Positions 40,575-52,339 of a DNA stretch of 64,000 nt are shown in pieces. Origin of the DNA: Synaphobranchus kaupii (lineage: Eukaryota > Chordata > Actinopteri > Anguilliformes > Synaphobranchidae). The stretch is from NCBI GenBank assembly GCA_029718625.1, contig CM056379.1, positions 58,803,626-58,867,625 of the forward strand. The letters run 5' to 3'. Under the pieces are notes generated by a model, which had not been told where the DNA came from, did no database searches, and saw only the letters and a program-made list of their open reading frames with translations. Every line of letters begins with the position of its first letter. The stretch's first letter is position 1. The translations under genes were made by a program, and so were the position numbers.

Positions 40575-42031
40575 TGTTACGTATCTGTTACGGGACGAAC
40601 CCAAGTGCAACGACCAGGAGACAGATTTCACAAAGGGGTGTTTTTAATAAATTAAGTGTTGGGGTAGTCCCAACACTGTACAGGAAAGGCAAAACACAGA
40701 ATGTACAGAGGTCTTGCGCCTGGAAGCCCGGGGCGGGCTGCTCCAAGCCGGAGCTGGACTGGAGGATCTGGAACGGACTGTTCCAAACCGGAACTGGACT
40801 GGACTGGAACTGGACCGGGTGGTCCACACGGGAATCTGGCTCAGGAACGGAATGTTCCGAACCGGAACTGGACTGGACTGGAACTGGACCGGGAGGTCCA
40901 CACGGGAATCGGGTACTGGAACGGAATGTTCCAAACCGGAACTGGACTGGACTGGAACTGGACCGGGAGGTCCACACGGGAATCGGGTTCTGGAACGGAA
41001 TGTTCCAAACCGGAACTGGACTGGACTGAACGGGAGGTCCACACAGGAATCCGTGTATGAAACGGAATGTTCCAAACCGGAACTGGACCTTGAGCGAGTA
41101 GTTTGTACAACTCACGCCCGGACTGGACTGGAACTGGCAGGGGAGCGACTCACTACGGCAGGGCAGGAACTGGACCGGACTGACTGCACCGGTACAGAGA
41201 AACAAAACAACAGAGGGGGGTTAGTGCAAGGGAAGGCACGGGAAAGACCGGGAGGTTCTCACGGAGGTGCCGGGTTTGGAAGTCAGGTGGTTTGATGTAG
41301 CACGGCAGGACAGAGTGATGTGGCGCAGCTGCGGTAGGTCCGTAAGTAGCTGACTGTCTCCAGAGCTCCAGGAGCCGGCGCCGAAGAACTGGGTGGTCTC
41401 TTCGGTCGGACAGGAACAACTGGAGGGTAGCCAGGTAACGAATCACCCCGGAGCCTACACGCGCTGGAGGTGGAGGTACCGCAACACACACAACGAACAC
41501 GGGGAACACGAACACTGCCACGGGAGAATGGGTGCAGGGTTAGATGGAGGAGAAGGGAAACAGGTTAGCTACACAATAATGACAGGAAATTGTGCGGGAG
41601 GTAAACTACCAATCCGTAGTTTTGCGAAGAACTAAAGCTGCACGGGAAACACATTCCACAACTAAGCGAATAGTTCACGCAGGGAGACCAGATAACGAGT
41701 CGAGCACTAACACCAAGTGACGATAGTTAACGAACTGGCGCCGACTGGCAGCCAGCCGAAAGACTATATAGTGAGCTAACTGACAGGACTAAATACGGTA
41801 CAGGTGTGAACATAAACCGGGAGTGATTGCAAGACACCAGGTGAGGCAATGCATGCAACGAGGGGGAGGGAGTGAAAGGCGGAAGTAAGACAAAACAACC
41901 AGACGAACAAGACAGGGAAGGACACGCCTAGTCCGCGGCAGCGGGGAAAACACGGACAAAGGGATCCAACATGACACGGAGGGAAAACAGGAAAACACGG
42001 AAAACGGACAGGAAGGGAGCGGAACATTACA
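40575..42031 (-). repeat. Gypsy LTR, copy 2 (shared middle LTR)
   Basis: Same as the LTR at 34785 displaced by 5790 bp; it serves as 3' LTR for unit 2 and 5' LTR for unit 1. A minus-strand TATA box lies at about 41764-41771. Confidence 0.9.
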
Positions 42032-42042
42032 GTACCCCCCCC

Positions 42043-43512
42043 TCAACGTACGCCACCTGGCGTACCTGGCGGCCTGGTCTTGGATGGGAAGCGACTGTGG
42101 AAATCCTGGATCAGTGATTGATCCAGGATGAGGCCCCTGTGGAGCCATGACCGCTCCTCAGGACCATACCCCTCCCAGTCCACGAGGTATTGGAAACCCC
42201 GACCCTTACGGCGGATGTCGATGATGCGGTCCACCGTGTAGGCCGGGGCGTTGTTGATGACCCGGACAGGTGGAGGAGGGAGGGTAGGGGCACTGAGGGG
42301 GCTGGAGGCGACAGGCTTAATTTGGGAAACATGAAAAACGGGGTAAACTTTGAGGGAGGCAGGGAGGGAGAGTTTGACGGAAACTGGGTTAACAAGACAT
42401 ACAACAGGGAAGGGACCAATGAACCGGGGCCGAAGTTTTTTAGAGGAGGAGGGAAGGGAAATGTTGGACGTGGACAACCAGACCTGCTGACCGGCCCTGT
42501 ACCTGGGGGCTGCGGTCCTGTGCAGGTCCGCCAGACGCTGTGACCGGGAATTGGAACGTAGGAGTGCGGTGCGTGCAAGCCTCCAAATGCGCTTGCATTT
42601 GAGGATGTGGGCCTTGACAGAGGGGACTGCTACCTCGGCCTCCTGGACCGACAGGAGAGGGGGTTGGTACCCTAACGAGCACTCGAAAGGGGATAACCCG
42701 GTGGAGGTACTCTTAAGGGAGTTGTGAGAGTACTCCACCCAGGGGAGGAAACGGCTCCAGGAGGCGGGATTGCGAGCCGTGACGCACCGCAGGGCGGCCC
42801 CCAGGTCCTGGTTCGCCCTCTCTGCCTGGCCGTTCGACTGGGGATGGAAGCCAGACGACAGACTGGCCGAGGCCCCCAGGGCTACACAGAACGCCTTCCA
42901 GACCTGGGAGGAGAATTGGGGCCCACGATCCGACACAATATCGGATGGGATCCCGTGCAGCCTGACCACATGTACCACCAGGAGCTCCGCCGTTTCGAGG
43001 GCGGACGGGAGCTTGGGGAGGGGAATGAAGTGAACCGCCTTGGAGAACCGATCCACAATTGTCAGAATGACAGAGTTGCCTTCTGACAACGGCAGACCGG
43101 TTACAAAATCCACCCCAATGTGGCTCCAAGGACGGCCCGGGACAGGGAGGGGAAGGAGACGACCAGAGGGAGGCTGGTGGGAAGCCTTGCTCCTGGCGCA
43201 TACTGAGCAGGCCAGGACAAAAGCACGGGTATCCTCCTTGAGGGTGGGCCACCAAAAGCTCCTCCTGACGAGGGTGGTCGTTCTGGCAACACCTGGGTGA
43301 CACGCCAGGCAGGAGGCGTGAACCCACTCAAGGACCTGGGAGCGGACGGAGTCGGGAACAAACAGGGATGGGTTAGGGTTATTACGGGGGTCAGGGTGGG
43401 AAGTCTGGGCGGACCTCACGATCTCTTCAATCCTCCAGGAGACCGCAGCCACCATACAGGACGCTGGCAGAATGGGTTCGGGGTCAGCAGGACTGGAGGG
43501 AAGGGAAAACAC
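42043..43512 (-). CDS. Integrase with chromodomain, gypsy unit 2
   Basis: Same protein sequence as the unit 1 integrase (DD35E triad D135/D195/E231, chromodomain at the C terminus). One synonymous base change (43426 T versus 37636 C) distinguishes the copies. It is separated from the RT frame by the same 1-nt loss, near 43627. Confidence 0.9.
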   Translation of the reverse strand: MFSLPSSPADPEPILPASCMVAAVSWRIEEIVRSAQTSHPDPRNNPNPSLFVPDSVRSQVLEWVHASCLACHPGVARTTTLVRRSFWWPTLKEDTRAFVLACSVCARSKASHQPPSGRLLPLPVPGRPWSHIGVDFVTGLPLSEGNSVILTIVDRFSKAVHFIPLPKLPSALETAELLVVHVVRLHGIPSDIVSDRGPQFSSQVWKAFCVALGASASLSSGFHPQSNGQAERANQDLGAALRCVTARNPASWSRFLPWVEYSHNSLKSTSTGLSPFECSLGYQPPLLSVQEAEVAVPSVKAHILKCKRIWRLARTALLRSNSRSQRLADLHRTAAPRYRAGQQVWLSTSNISLPSSSKKLRPRFIGPFPVVCLVNPVSVKLSLPASLKVYPVFHVSQIKPVASSPLSAPTLPPPPVRVINNAPAYTVDRIIDIRRKGRGFQYLVDWEGYGPEERSWLHRGLILDQSLIQDFHSRFPSKTRPPGTPGGVR

Positions 43513-43619
43513 ACGGGATAAGGCATCCGCCTTAATATTGCGGGAACCGGGGCGATAGGATAACGAAAAATTGAACCGGGCAAAGAAAAGTGACCACCTA
43601 GCCTGTCTAGCATTCAGCC

Positions 43620-45452
43620 TTAAGCAGACCTTAAATAAATTAAATTTTGGTGGTCAGTTAAAACAACAAAGGGGGTACCTGCCCCCTCCAGCCAGTGGCG
43701 CCACTCCTCAAGAGCCAGCTTAATGGCAAGAAGCTCCCGATCCCCGACATCATAATTTCGCTCAGCGGAGGACAGCCTCCGGGAGAAAAAGGCACAGGGA
43801 TGGAGTTTGTTGTCCAAGGCGGCACGTTGGGACAGAATGGCCCCCACGCCGGTGTCGGAGGCATCCACCTCAATCGTAAATTGGCGGGAGGGATCAGGGT
43901 GGCAAAGAATAGGGGCTGAGGAAAACCGTGTTTTGAGCTGTTCAAAAGCACGCTGGGCTTCGGAGTTCCAACAGAAAGAAAAAGCAGTGGAGGTAAGTTT
44001 GGTAAGGGGGGCAGCAATGACACTGTAATTACGGATAAAACGACGATAGAAATTAGCAAAACCAAGGAATTGTTGTAGGTGCTTACGAGAGGTGGGTTGG
44101 GGCCATTCCGTCACCGCCTTGACTTTGACCGGATCCGCACGGATACTGCCCTCCTCAATAATGAAGCCGAGGAACGGGACTGAAGAGACGTGGAAGGAGC
44201 ACTTCTCCGCCTTGACGAAGAGCTGGTTCTCGAGGAGCCGCTGGAGAACCTCCCGGACATGGAGAATGTGCTCCTGAGGGGACTTAGAAAAAATCAAAAT
44301 GTCGTCAATGTAAACAAAAACAGTCTTACCCAATAGGTCTCGCAGTACGTCATTCACCATGCCCTGGAAGACTGCCGGGGCGTTAGTAAGGCCGAAAGGG
44401 ACCACCAGGTACTCATAGTGGCCCAACGGGGTATTGAAGGCAGTCTTCCACTCATCCCCCTCCCGTATGCGCACCAAGTGGTACGCATTACGGAGGTCGA
44501 GCTTGGTAAAAATGACGGCCTGCGAGAGGGGTTCAAAAGCAGTGTTAATGAGGGGGAGAGGATATTTGTTGCGGATGGTGATGGAATTGAGTCCCCGGTA
44601 GTCGATGCAGGGCCGTAGTGAGCCGTCCTTTTTCCCTACAAAAAAGAACCCAGCACCAACCGGAGAAGAGGAGGGACGGATGATGCCCGAGGCGAGGGAC
44701 TCATGGATATACTCCTCCATGGCGAGTTTCTCTGGTCCCGACAGACTGTAGAGACGGCCGGACGGAAGTTTGGCTCCCGCCAGCAGATCAATACAACAAT
44801 CGTAAGGGCGGTGAGGAGGTAGGGACAGAGCACGTGATTTCGAAAAGGTGCGACCGAGGTCGTGATATTGCTTGGGAACGGTGGACATATCGGGTTCGGG
44901 TAGGTTGGTGCTGGGATTCTTGGACCCCGGAGGGGGAAGCGCGGAGCGGAGACAGCTAGCCAGGCAGTGGCCACTCCACGCCAGGATGCGTCCGCCCTGC
45001 CAGTCGATGTGCGGGTTATGGAGACGGAGCCAGGTCTGCCCTAAAACTATGGCTGATTGTTTAGAATTAATGAGGAGGAGTTGAATGCTCTCCCGATGAT
45101 TGCCGGAAAGGACGAGCTGTAAGGGAACGGTGGAGTGGGTCACTAACCCCAGACTCCGACCGTCTAAGGCGAAGGCAGTAATGGGAGATGGTAGAAGCTC
45201 CGTGGGGATGCCGGCCCTCTGGGCGAAGGTGGTGTCCATGAAGTTGGCGTCGGCTCCAGAGTCGATGAGGGCCGACGAGACTAAGGACTTGTCCTTCCAC
45301 AGGAGAGTGGCCTTGAAAACCAGGCGATTCTGGGCTGCATGGCAGGGTATGATAGGGCTCGTCAGTACGCCCAGTTTAACTGGCGAGCCTATTCTTTTGG
45401 GCGGATGGGACATGAGGCGATCTGGTGGCCAGGTTTGCCACAATAGAAGCAA
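43620..45452 (-). CDS. Protease-reverse transcriptase-RNase H, gypsy unit 2
   Basis: 610-codon frame with protease DSGAD, RT YIDD (381-384) and RNase H D530/E573/D600, no amino acid difference from unit 1. It overlaps gag in the -1 frame. It ends at the same frameshift before integrase, so the defect is older than the tandem duplication. Confidence 0.92.
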   Translation of the reverse strand: MLLLWQTWPPDRLMSHPPKRIGSPVKLGVLTSPIIPCHAAQNRLVFKATLLWKDKSLVSSALIDSGADANFMDTTFAQRAGIPTELLPSPITAFALDGRSLGLVTHSTVPLQLVLSGNHRESIQLLLINSKQSAIVLGQTWLRLHNPHIDWQGGRILAWSGHCLASCLRSALPPPGSKNPSTNLPEPDMSTVPKQYHDLGRTFSKSRALSLPPHRPYDCCIDLLAGAKLPSGRLYSLSGPEKLAMEEYIHESLASGIIRPSSSPVGAGFFFVGKKDGSLRPCIDYRGLNSITIRNKYPLPLINTAFEPLSQAVIFTKLDLRNAYHLVRIREGDEWKTAFNTPLGHYEYLVVPFGLTNAPAVFQGMVNDVLRDLLGKTVFVYIDDILIFSKSPQEHILHVREVLQRLLENQLFVKAEKCSFHVSSVPFLGFIIEEGSIRADPVKVKAVTEWPQPTSRKHLQQFLGFANFYRRFIRNYSVIAAPLTKLTSTAFSFCWNSEAQRAFEQLKTRFSSAPILCHPDPSRQFTIEVDASDTGVGAILSQRAALDNKLHPCAFFSRRLSSAERNYDVGDRELLAIKLALEEWRHWLEGAGTPFVVLTDHQNLIYLRSA

Positions 45453-46345
45453 GACCTGGATCGCTGACGACGTTGGCGCTCTGCAGAGTTGACCGCAACT
45501 CTGCCCAGTTGCATGGGCTCCTCTTCGGAGACCCCAGACGCCGCCCTGGATCCAGAAGCAGAAGGGTGAGAGCGTATGTGAGGAAGGTGACCGGGATTCC
45601 CCCCACGCTCACGGGCCCGGATACGAAGACGGTTGTCGACTGCTATGGCCAGGCTAATCAGGCTATTGAGGGAGGTGGATTCCTCACGGGTGGCTAGTTG
45701 GTCTTTAAGCTCCTCGCTGAGTGCCTGGCGGAAAGCCCCCTGAAGGGCGGTGTCGTTCCATCCGGACTCCGCGGCGAGGGTACGAAATTGGATGGCCATC
45801 TCTGCGACGCTACGACTCCCTTGACGGACCTGAAGTAGGCGCTGAGTTGCATCTCGCCCACAGGTAGGGTGGTCAAACACGCGCCGCATCTCGGCGGTGA
45901 AGGCAGCGAAGTTGTTGCAGAGCGCGGCTTGGCTATCCCAGATGGATGTAGCCCACTCCAGGGCACCTCCTCCCAGGCTGCTCATAATGAACGCGATCTT
46001 ACATGGGTCGGAGGCGAAGGAGGAGGGCTGCATCCGGAAGACAATGTCGCATTTCATAAGAAATTCGCGACATTTCCCCAATTCCCCGCGGAATAACTCA
46101 GGATGTTGTACGCGAGGCTCACGAAATGAAGTGGACACAGGAGGGTCCGCCGGAGGATCCGGTGCGGGCGGAGTAGAGCCCAATGGAATACGCGGAAGCG
46201 GCTGGTGAAGAGACAGCTGCGTCACTTGTTCCGTGATGCCCCTCAGTACTTCCAACACGTCGTCCAAACGACGGCCCTGTTGGTCGCTGACCGCAGTTTG
46301 GCAGGAGAAGGCGTGCCGAATCTGCTCCAGGTCGGCTGGGTCCAT
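45389..46345 (-). CDS. Gag with CCHC zinc knuckle, gypsy unit 2
   Basis: 318 residues, identical to the unit 1 Gag. It starts 19 nt after the 5' LTR (46365). The short leader (GAACGAACTGGCCAAAAAC) begins with no obvious tRNA-type primer site directly at the LTR edge; a TGG occurs 8 nt in. Confidence 0.92.
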   Translation of the reverse strand: MDPADLEQIRHAFSCQTAVSDQQGRRLDDVLEVLRGITEQVTQLSLHQPLPRIPLGSTPPAPDPPADPPVSTSFREPRVQHPELFRGELGKCREFLMKCDIVFRMQPSSFASDPCKIAFIMSSLGGGALEWATSIWDSQAALCNNFAAFTAEMRRVFDHPTCGRDATQRLLQVRQGSRSVAEMAIQFRTLAAESGWNDTALQGAFRQALSEELKDQLATREESTSLNSLISLAIAVDNRLRIRARERGGNPGHLPHIRSHPSASGSRAASGVSEEEPMQLGRVAVNSAERQRRQRSRSCFYCGKPGHQIASCPIRPKE

Positions 46346-46364
46346 GTTTTTGGCCAGTTCGTTC

Positions 46365-47821
46365 TGTTACGTATCTGTTACGGGACGAACCCAAGTGCAA
46401 CGACCAGGAGACAGATTTCACAAAGGGGTGTTTTTAATAAATTAAGTGTTGGGGTAGTCCCAACACTGTACAGGAAAGGCAAAACACAGAATGTACAGAG
46501 GTCTTGCGCCTGGAAGCCCGGGGCGGGCTGCTCCAAGCCGGAGCTGGACTGGAGGATCTGGAACGGACTGTTCCAAACCGGAACTGGACTGGACTGGAAC
46601 TGGACCGGGTGGTCCACACGGGAATCTGGCTCAGGAACGGAATGTTCCGAACCGGAACTGGACTGGACTGGAACTGGACCGGGAGGTCCACACGGGAATC
46701 GGGTACTGGAACGGAATGTTCCAAACCGGAACTGGACTGGACTGGAACTGGACCGGGAGGTCCACACGGGAATCGGGTTCTGGAACGGAATGTTCCAAAC
46801 CGGAACTGGACTGGACTGAACGGGAGGTCCACACAGGAATCCGTGTATGAAACGGAATGTTCCAAACCGGAACTGGACCTTGAGCGAGTAGTTTGTACAA
46901 CTCACGCCCGGACTGGACTGGAACTGGCAGGGGAGCGACTCACTACGGCAGGGCAGGAACTGGACCGGACTGACTGCACCGGTACAGAGAAACAAAACAA
47001 CAGAGGGGGGTTAGTGCAAGGGAAGGCACGGGAAAGACCGGGAGGTTCTCACGGAGGTGCCGGGTTTGGAAGTCAGGTGGTTTGATGTAGCACGGCAGGA
47101 CAGAGTGATGTGGCGCAGCTGCGGTAGGTCCGTAAGTAGCTGACTGTCTCCAGAGCTCCAGGAGCCGGCGCCGAAGAACTGGGTGGTCTCTTCGGTCGGA
47201 CAGGAACAACTGGAGGGTAGCCAGGTAACGAATCACCCCGGAGCCTACACGCGCTGGAGGTGGAGGTACCGCAACACACACAACGAACACGGGGAACACG
47301 AACACTGCCACGGGAGAATGGGTGCAGGGTTAGATGGAGGAGAAGGGAAACAGGTTAGCTACACAATAATGACAGGAAATTGTGCGGGAGGTAAACTACC
47401 AATCCGTAGTTTTGCGAAGAACTAAAGCTGCACGGGAAACACATTCCACAACTAAGCGAATAGTTCACGCAGGGAGACCAGATAACGAGTCGAGCACTAA
47501 CACCAAGTGACGATAGTTAACGAACTGGCGCCGACTGGCAGCCAGCCGAAAGACTATATAGTGAGCTAACTGACAGGACTAAATACGGTACAGGTGTGAA
47601 CATAAACCGGGAGTGATTGCAAGACACCAGGTGAGGCAATGCATGCAACGAGGGGGAGGGAGTGAAAGGCGGAAGTAAGACAAAACAACCAGACGAACAA
47701 GACAGGGAAGGACACGCCTAGTCCGCGGCAGCGGGGAAAACACGGACAAAGGGATCCAACATGACACGGAGGGAAAACAGGAAAACACGGAAAACGGACA
47801 GGAAGGGAGCGGAACATTACA
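46365..47821 (-). repeat. Gypsy LTR, copy 3 (5' LTR of the array)
   Basis: Reads TGTAATGTTCCGCTCC...GTAACA on the minus strand. A TATA box (CTATATAG) at 47554-47561 puts U3 at about 260-290 bp; ATTAAA (minus) lies at 46433-46438, so R would be about 1.1 kb and U5 short. The 74-bp minisatellite is at about 46560-46880, inside the transcribed part. Confidence 0.9.
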
Positions 47822-48206
47822 GGATCTGTATATAAAATTACATAAAACCAAAGGCATTATATATTTGCGTTGCATTATTAGAGAGATCACTATTATATAA
47901 AATTTTTTACCCCTTATTGAAAATCTTTTAGTTTACAAAAATGGATAGATTTACCAATAAATATAAGAGGGAGAATATTTATTCTGAATGATATGTTTGC
48001 CTAAGTTGCTATACTTAGAATTTAGAGGGGGGGGGGGGATTTCCCATATAACATAGAATTATATCAAATATCTGCCCAAAACTACCCACCACCCCAGCTT
48101 CCATCTGTTGTTTGGATCTGCTTCTATGTACTGGGGGATTTCAGTGTATCTCATCATTCTCCTGTTTAGTAGGGGAGCCGTGTCGTACTCCCTGTTTGAT
48201 AGGTAG

Positions 48207-48234
48207 TGCACTCTGGTGCATGCACCAGAGTGCA
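48207..48234. repeat. 28-bp perfect palindrome
   Basis: TGCACTCTGGTGCA followed at once by its exact inverse complement, with no loop. It is not part of an element I can name. Confidence 0.9.
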
Positions 48235-48339
48235 AGAACAGATCCATTCAGCGCCAAACCAAAATAATTGTATATTCATTATACTTAAATTCATATATTC
48301 AATACATGAGTTGTCCTGACAGAAATAATGATAATAGTG

Positions 48340-48435
48340 ATAATGAATGTAATAGTAATGGCAAGGGTGAGATACATGATGATGATGATGATAATGATGA
48401 TGGTGATAGCAATAATGATAATAATAAGAATAACA
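48340..48435. repeat. (GAT/AAT)n low-complexity tract
   Basis: Irregular GAT and AAT triplets (ATGATGATGATGATAATG and similar). The long acidic or His/Tyr-rich frames through it are artefacts. TG-rich sequence follows to about 48550. Confidence 0.85.
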
Positions 48436-49339
48436 CAAGAGCTTTAACATGGTAGGTGGTAGTGAGGTTGTGTGTGTGTGAACAAATACTTGTAGGTGGG
48501 TGAGTTTGTATGCATGTGTGGGTGTGTGTGTGAGTGTGTGTGTTTGTGTCTTCAGCTAATTGTACGTCTATAAATCTTTTTTGTCTGCATTCTTAAGTGT
48601 TAAATGTTTTGTCTTGGCGTAACTTACATTCCTACATTTATTTTCATTAACACAATGTAGAGCTTCCACTATTTCTGGACTGGAATGTACTGTATGTATG
48701 TTGTTAACTGTGGAATTTCCAAATCAATAAAATAATCTATGGAACTGTGGGATTCAGCTGTAGGCATGAACAACAGCAGGTAAAGCCATGCTGGAAACAA
48801 TAAAATAAACATATTTCATTGGTGCACCATGCACCATATTTTGAGATACAGTTAGGTCCATAAGTATTTGGACAGTGACACAATTTTTGTTGTTTTGACT
48901 TTGTACTCCAGCACATTGGATTTGAAATGGAACAGTGACAATGAGGTTAAAGTGCAGACTTTCAGCTTTAATTTCAGGGTTTTTACGTCCATATCGGGTG
49001 AACAGTGTAGCAATTGAATGGTGTAGAAATTGAAGCCATTTTTATACATAGCCCCCCCATTTTAGGGGACCAAAAGTAATTGGACAAATTAACATAAACT
49101 TTAATAAAGTTATCATATTTAATATTTGGTTGCATATCCTTTGCATGTCATGACTTCCTGATGTCTGTGATCCAACAACATCAAAAGACTCTTGATATCT
49201 TATTTTCAGGTACTCTTACACGCAATACTGTAATCTCTCTGCATTTGAATGGATCTCTATGGGAATTGGGGGGTGGGACTAGATTAAGCTGTAAATTACA
49301 TGGAAATAGTATGGAACACATGGTTGGTTAAATGGCTGT

Positions 49340-50315
49340 GGGCTCTATTTTAATAAACCAAACGCAATGGTGAACGCAAGAGTAATCGTTTGGCGGTATC
49401 GCTCTGAGGGCGTGTCGGCGAGAAATTTGGTAATTTCATGACGGCAATCTTGGCGCACCTTATGGCGGTATTGCTAAAAGGCTGGGTTTAAATGTCCAAG
49501 GTGTGTCTCTATGGTAGCCAATCAAATTGTTGTTCTCATGCTTTTAAAAAAAGCCAGTTGGAACGCAATCGCTCCATGCAATTTCATAATGAGCAACCCA
49601 AATGCACTGGACCGTCAACGACAAGAGCGATTTTCCGCACAGGAATCAGACATACTTGCAACAGAAGTACAGGCTAGGACTGTAGTAATTTATGTATCAC
49701 AATCCACACCACCTCGTCTCCCAGAAGTTCGGAAGGCACGGGAGGAGGTGGCGAATGCATTAATTAGCCTACATTAGGTGATGTAGGCATAATTATGATT
49801 CAAATGGTAGGCTTATGATTCAACTGTGTCAATGTGTAATTTATATATTATAGGGTATTGGCCTACATGATCGCAAGTTTCTTGTAAGCTGTCCTGTTTT
49901 ATTCTAGTAGTTTAAATTAAAATTAATTAATTAATAATAATTATAGGCTATTTGTTCATTAAATGGAAGTGTAATGTTGGCATCACCTATAGACACTACA
50001 TAGAACTACATGACGAATAAGTTGCCAAATTTCCAGAGTCTATTGCGTTCCCGCTAAGAGGTGGTTCCAGCTGATCATAACGCAATGGGTTTTCGTTGGT
50101 TCAAATTGTCACTGAGACGAAAGTATTTTAGAACACGCCCCAGACAGCGCCACCCATCCCACTGCAGCGCAAGCGAAAGGATGTTATGTTGAGAATTTGT
50201 TGATCCTAGCGGTATTGCTGAGAAACGCCATAGCGCCAGTTTTAAGACGTTGATGCTGTCAACAAGCTTGCGTTTGACTATACTGTCCCCTTGCGCTGGT
50301 TTGAAAATAGAGCCC
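49340..50315 (+). mobile_element. PIF/Harbinger-like element (GGGCTCTATTTT ends), 976 bp
   Basis: Inverted ends GGGCTCTATTTT/AAAATAGAGCCC with a 3-bp TGT duplication (49337-49339 and 50316-50318). Removing it rejoins the palindromic core arm (AATGGCTGT | GAGTCACCAAGG). It carries a fragment of a Myb-like gene. Confidence 0.8.
49511..49777 (+). pseudogene. Myb/SANT-like protein N-terminal fragment of a Harbinger element
   Basis: 88-codon frame with RFSAQESDILATEVQAR and STPPRLPEVRKAREEVANAL. This resembles the Myb/SANT-like DNA-binding protein encoded beside Harbinger transposases (helix FSxxExxxLxxEV, then AWxxVA). It ends soon after the first helices; no nuclease gene is present. Function as a DNA-binding remnant is inference. 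Confidence 0.55.
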
Positions 50316-51239
50316 TGTGAGTCACCAAGGGCCTGAGGTATCAAACGAGCCTCAAACCATCACTCTGCTGCCAGATATGCAGTAGATATGGATGGATCAC
50401 TTTAAGGGTTGTTTCCCCTGACTAATTTTTCCATAGAGTTCAATAGGAAAATAGGTCATGAGAAACAACCCTTAAAGTGATCCATCCATATCTACTGCTT
50501 ATCTGGTAGCATAGTGATGGTTTGAGGCTAGTTTGATACCTCATACCCTTGATGACTTACAGACATTTACCCAACCATGTGTTCCATACTATTCCTGTGT
50601 TATTTACATCTTAATCTTGTCCCACCCCCAAATTCCCATAGAGATCCATTCAAATGCAGAGAGATTGTAGTATCGCTTGTAAGAGTACCTGCAAATAAGA
50701 TATCAAGAGTCTTTTGATGTTGTTGGGTCACAGACATCAGGAAGTCATGACATGCAAAGAATATGCAACCAAATATTAAATATTATAACTTTATTAAAGT
50801 TTATGTTAATTTGTCCAATTACTTTTAGTCCCCTAAAATGGGGGGGACTATGCATAAAAATGGCTTCAATTGATACACCATTCACCCGATATGGACGTAA
50901 AAACCCTGAAATTAATGCTGAAAGTCTGCACTTTAACCTCATAGTCACTGTTCCATTTCAAATCCAATGTGCTGGAGTACAGAGTCAAAACAACAAAAAT
51001 TGTGTCACTGTCCAAGTACTTATGGACTTAACTATATATTTGAGATCCATTTCCATTAGCACAACCCTTGAGAAACTGGATACCTCATAGGTTTAATGCA
51101 ATGATTGGTTTGGTGAAGTTGCTTTGAAATTTAGAGTATTCTCAACTTTCTTTACTGTGTGGAGACATGAAGCTAAATGAGGAACAGGAACACGGCTAAA
51201 CACAGCCCTCCTGCTGATGGTGGTGCAGTTCTTCACTCA

Positions 51240-51330
51240 GTCTTTACATTACATTCATTTGGCAGATGCTGTTATGCAAAGCAACATGCAATAAGTGCAT
51301 ACCAAAGGTCATTGAAACAACTACAAACAG
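51240..51330 (-). repeat. SINE 3' end fragment
   Basis: TTACATTACATTCATTTGGC AGATGCT... AAGTGCATACC repeats the inverted 3' core and ATTAC tail of the SINE at 59522-59777. Confidence 0.55.
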
Positions 51331-51963
51331 GTCAGACAACCTACAGTTCTAGCATAAAGTATCAGCTATCCATAGCCATGAACATCAAGTCTAGTTTACA
51401 CAGTAAGCTAAGCTAAGTCTTTAGGCTAAGTCAGTAAGCTATGGCTAAGTCGTAAGAGAAGTGAGGCCAGATACATGAATATTTTGAAAATGTAAAATTC
51501 ATATTGGGCACTCCAGGATTTGAATTTACCAAGTTCTGTGAAGGGAGATTTGTATCAGTGCTGTGGGCCACTCTTCAGGAAAATACCCTTGAAATTGATG
51601 TGATTGAGCTGACAGGCAGCAACCCTCAACGGGTTGTGGAATGAGCAAGATAATTAAAAAAAGGGCAGTCTTTGTGCAGTATTTGTGTCTCACATCCAGT
51701 TATTTACGCATGATGGCTTGGCTGTTGGTTGCAATCTGTCTTATTTTAATTTTAATTTGTTAGCTCCTTTCCCTAGCGGGTTTATCTAGTATGAGTTTGA
51801 TTGTGGTTATGACTCCATTTTTCAGGTAACAATTTAATATTTTCCTGTCTCACCAAATGCCAGAGGACCCATGTGGTTTGATTGCATGGAGGATGGTCAT
51901 AAGGCTTTAAATCTAAGCTGAAGAATGCTTTCTTAGCTTCAGGTGGCATGCAGAGAGTATTCT

Positions 51964-52335
51964 TAGGCTGTGACTGAATATAATCCCTGTTCCCTGCCCC
52001 CTGTCTACTATGTGCCCTCTCCCCTCACTTTGCAAGCAGTGTGAATTAATACTGCAAAACTAGTGAGGAAGTGAGTTCGTAATATGTCCCGCTCTTGTAC
52101 CATAGACATGCATATACGCTGTCTTGTACTACAAGTTGGAGTTTTTACTTCCAGTTTTACTTCCTCAAATTGTCAGATGAGTGCGCTCCTGAATCACCTC
52201 AACACAACCCCGCAAATAAGGGTTTCATCCAGGGATTTTAAGTGCCCCCATTTGTGAGAAAAAGTCACCCACTCAAAAGCTTTTTGATGAAGTTGACTCA
52301 AAGGGGTGAAGGGATCATATTCGGTCACGGCCTTA
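51964..52335. mobile_element. TIR MITE of about 370 bp
   Basis: Left AGGCTGTGACTGAATATAAT CCC and right GGGATCATATTCGGTCACGG CCT are inverted repeats of about 22 bp with mismatches. The interior is non-coding. Superfamily unassigned. Confidence 0.6.
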
Positions 52336-52339
52336 GTCA

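Larger units (their letters stand above)
34785..47821 (-). mobile_element. Tandem Ty3/gypsy chromovirus array (LTR-internal-LTR-internal-LTR)
   Basis: Three 1457-bp LTRs and two 4333-bp internal regions repeat with an exact period of 5790 bp. The whole array is flanked by one 5-bp duplication, GGATC (34780-34784 and 47822-47826), so it entered as one insertion and expanded in place. Coding direction is minus: the 5' LTR is 47821-46365. Order in each unit is gag, protease-RT-RNase H, integrase with chromodomain; there is no envelope gene. I noticed only one base difference between the two internal copies (37636 C, 43426 T; synonymous in integrase). Both copies share a frameshift before integrase. 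Expansion by unequal LTR-LTR exchange is the simplest origin; an assembly duplication must be excluded. Confidence 0.9.
33858..47828 (-). mobile_element. Tc1-type element (CAGATCCTTTCC ends), interrupted by a gypsy array
   Basis: Left end CAGATCCTTTCCAAAAAATT from 33858 after TA; the inverse right end reaches GGATC at 34784 and resumes as TG then TA at 47827-47830 after the retrotransposon insertion. Long arms (tens of bp of ATTAGAATATCATGGAAAAG-type sequence and beyond) are near-identical inverses. Without the insertion the element is about 930 bp and holds only the N-terminal part of a transposase. Internal deletion derivative. Confidence 0.85.
48849..51034. mobile_element. Tc1-type foldback element (CAGTTAGGTCCATAAGTATT ends) with complete palindromic core
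   Basis: TA-flanked inverted ends read CAGTTAGGTCCATAAGTATT TGGACAG and inverse. Arms of several hundred bp are near-complementary (CCAGCACATTGGATTTGAAA on the left, inverse near 50960). The core (TATTTGGTTGCATATCCTTT onward) is contiguous with the family's own arm and so probably originated here. The palindrome centre is near 50430, but the left arm is split by a Harbinger-like element (49340-50315). No transposase remains. Confidence 0.85.

Noticed and set aside
48166..48455. His/Tyr- or Asp/Asn-rich frames
   Set aside because: Translation of the GAT/AAT tract.
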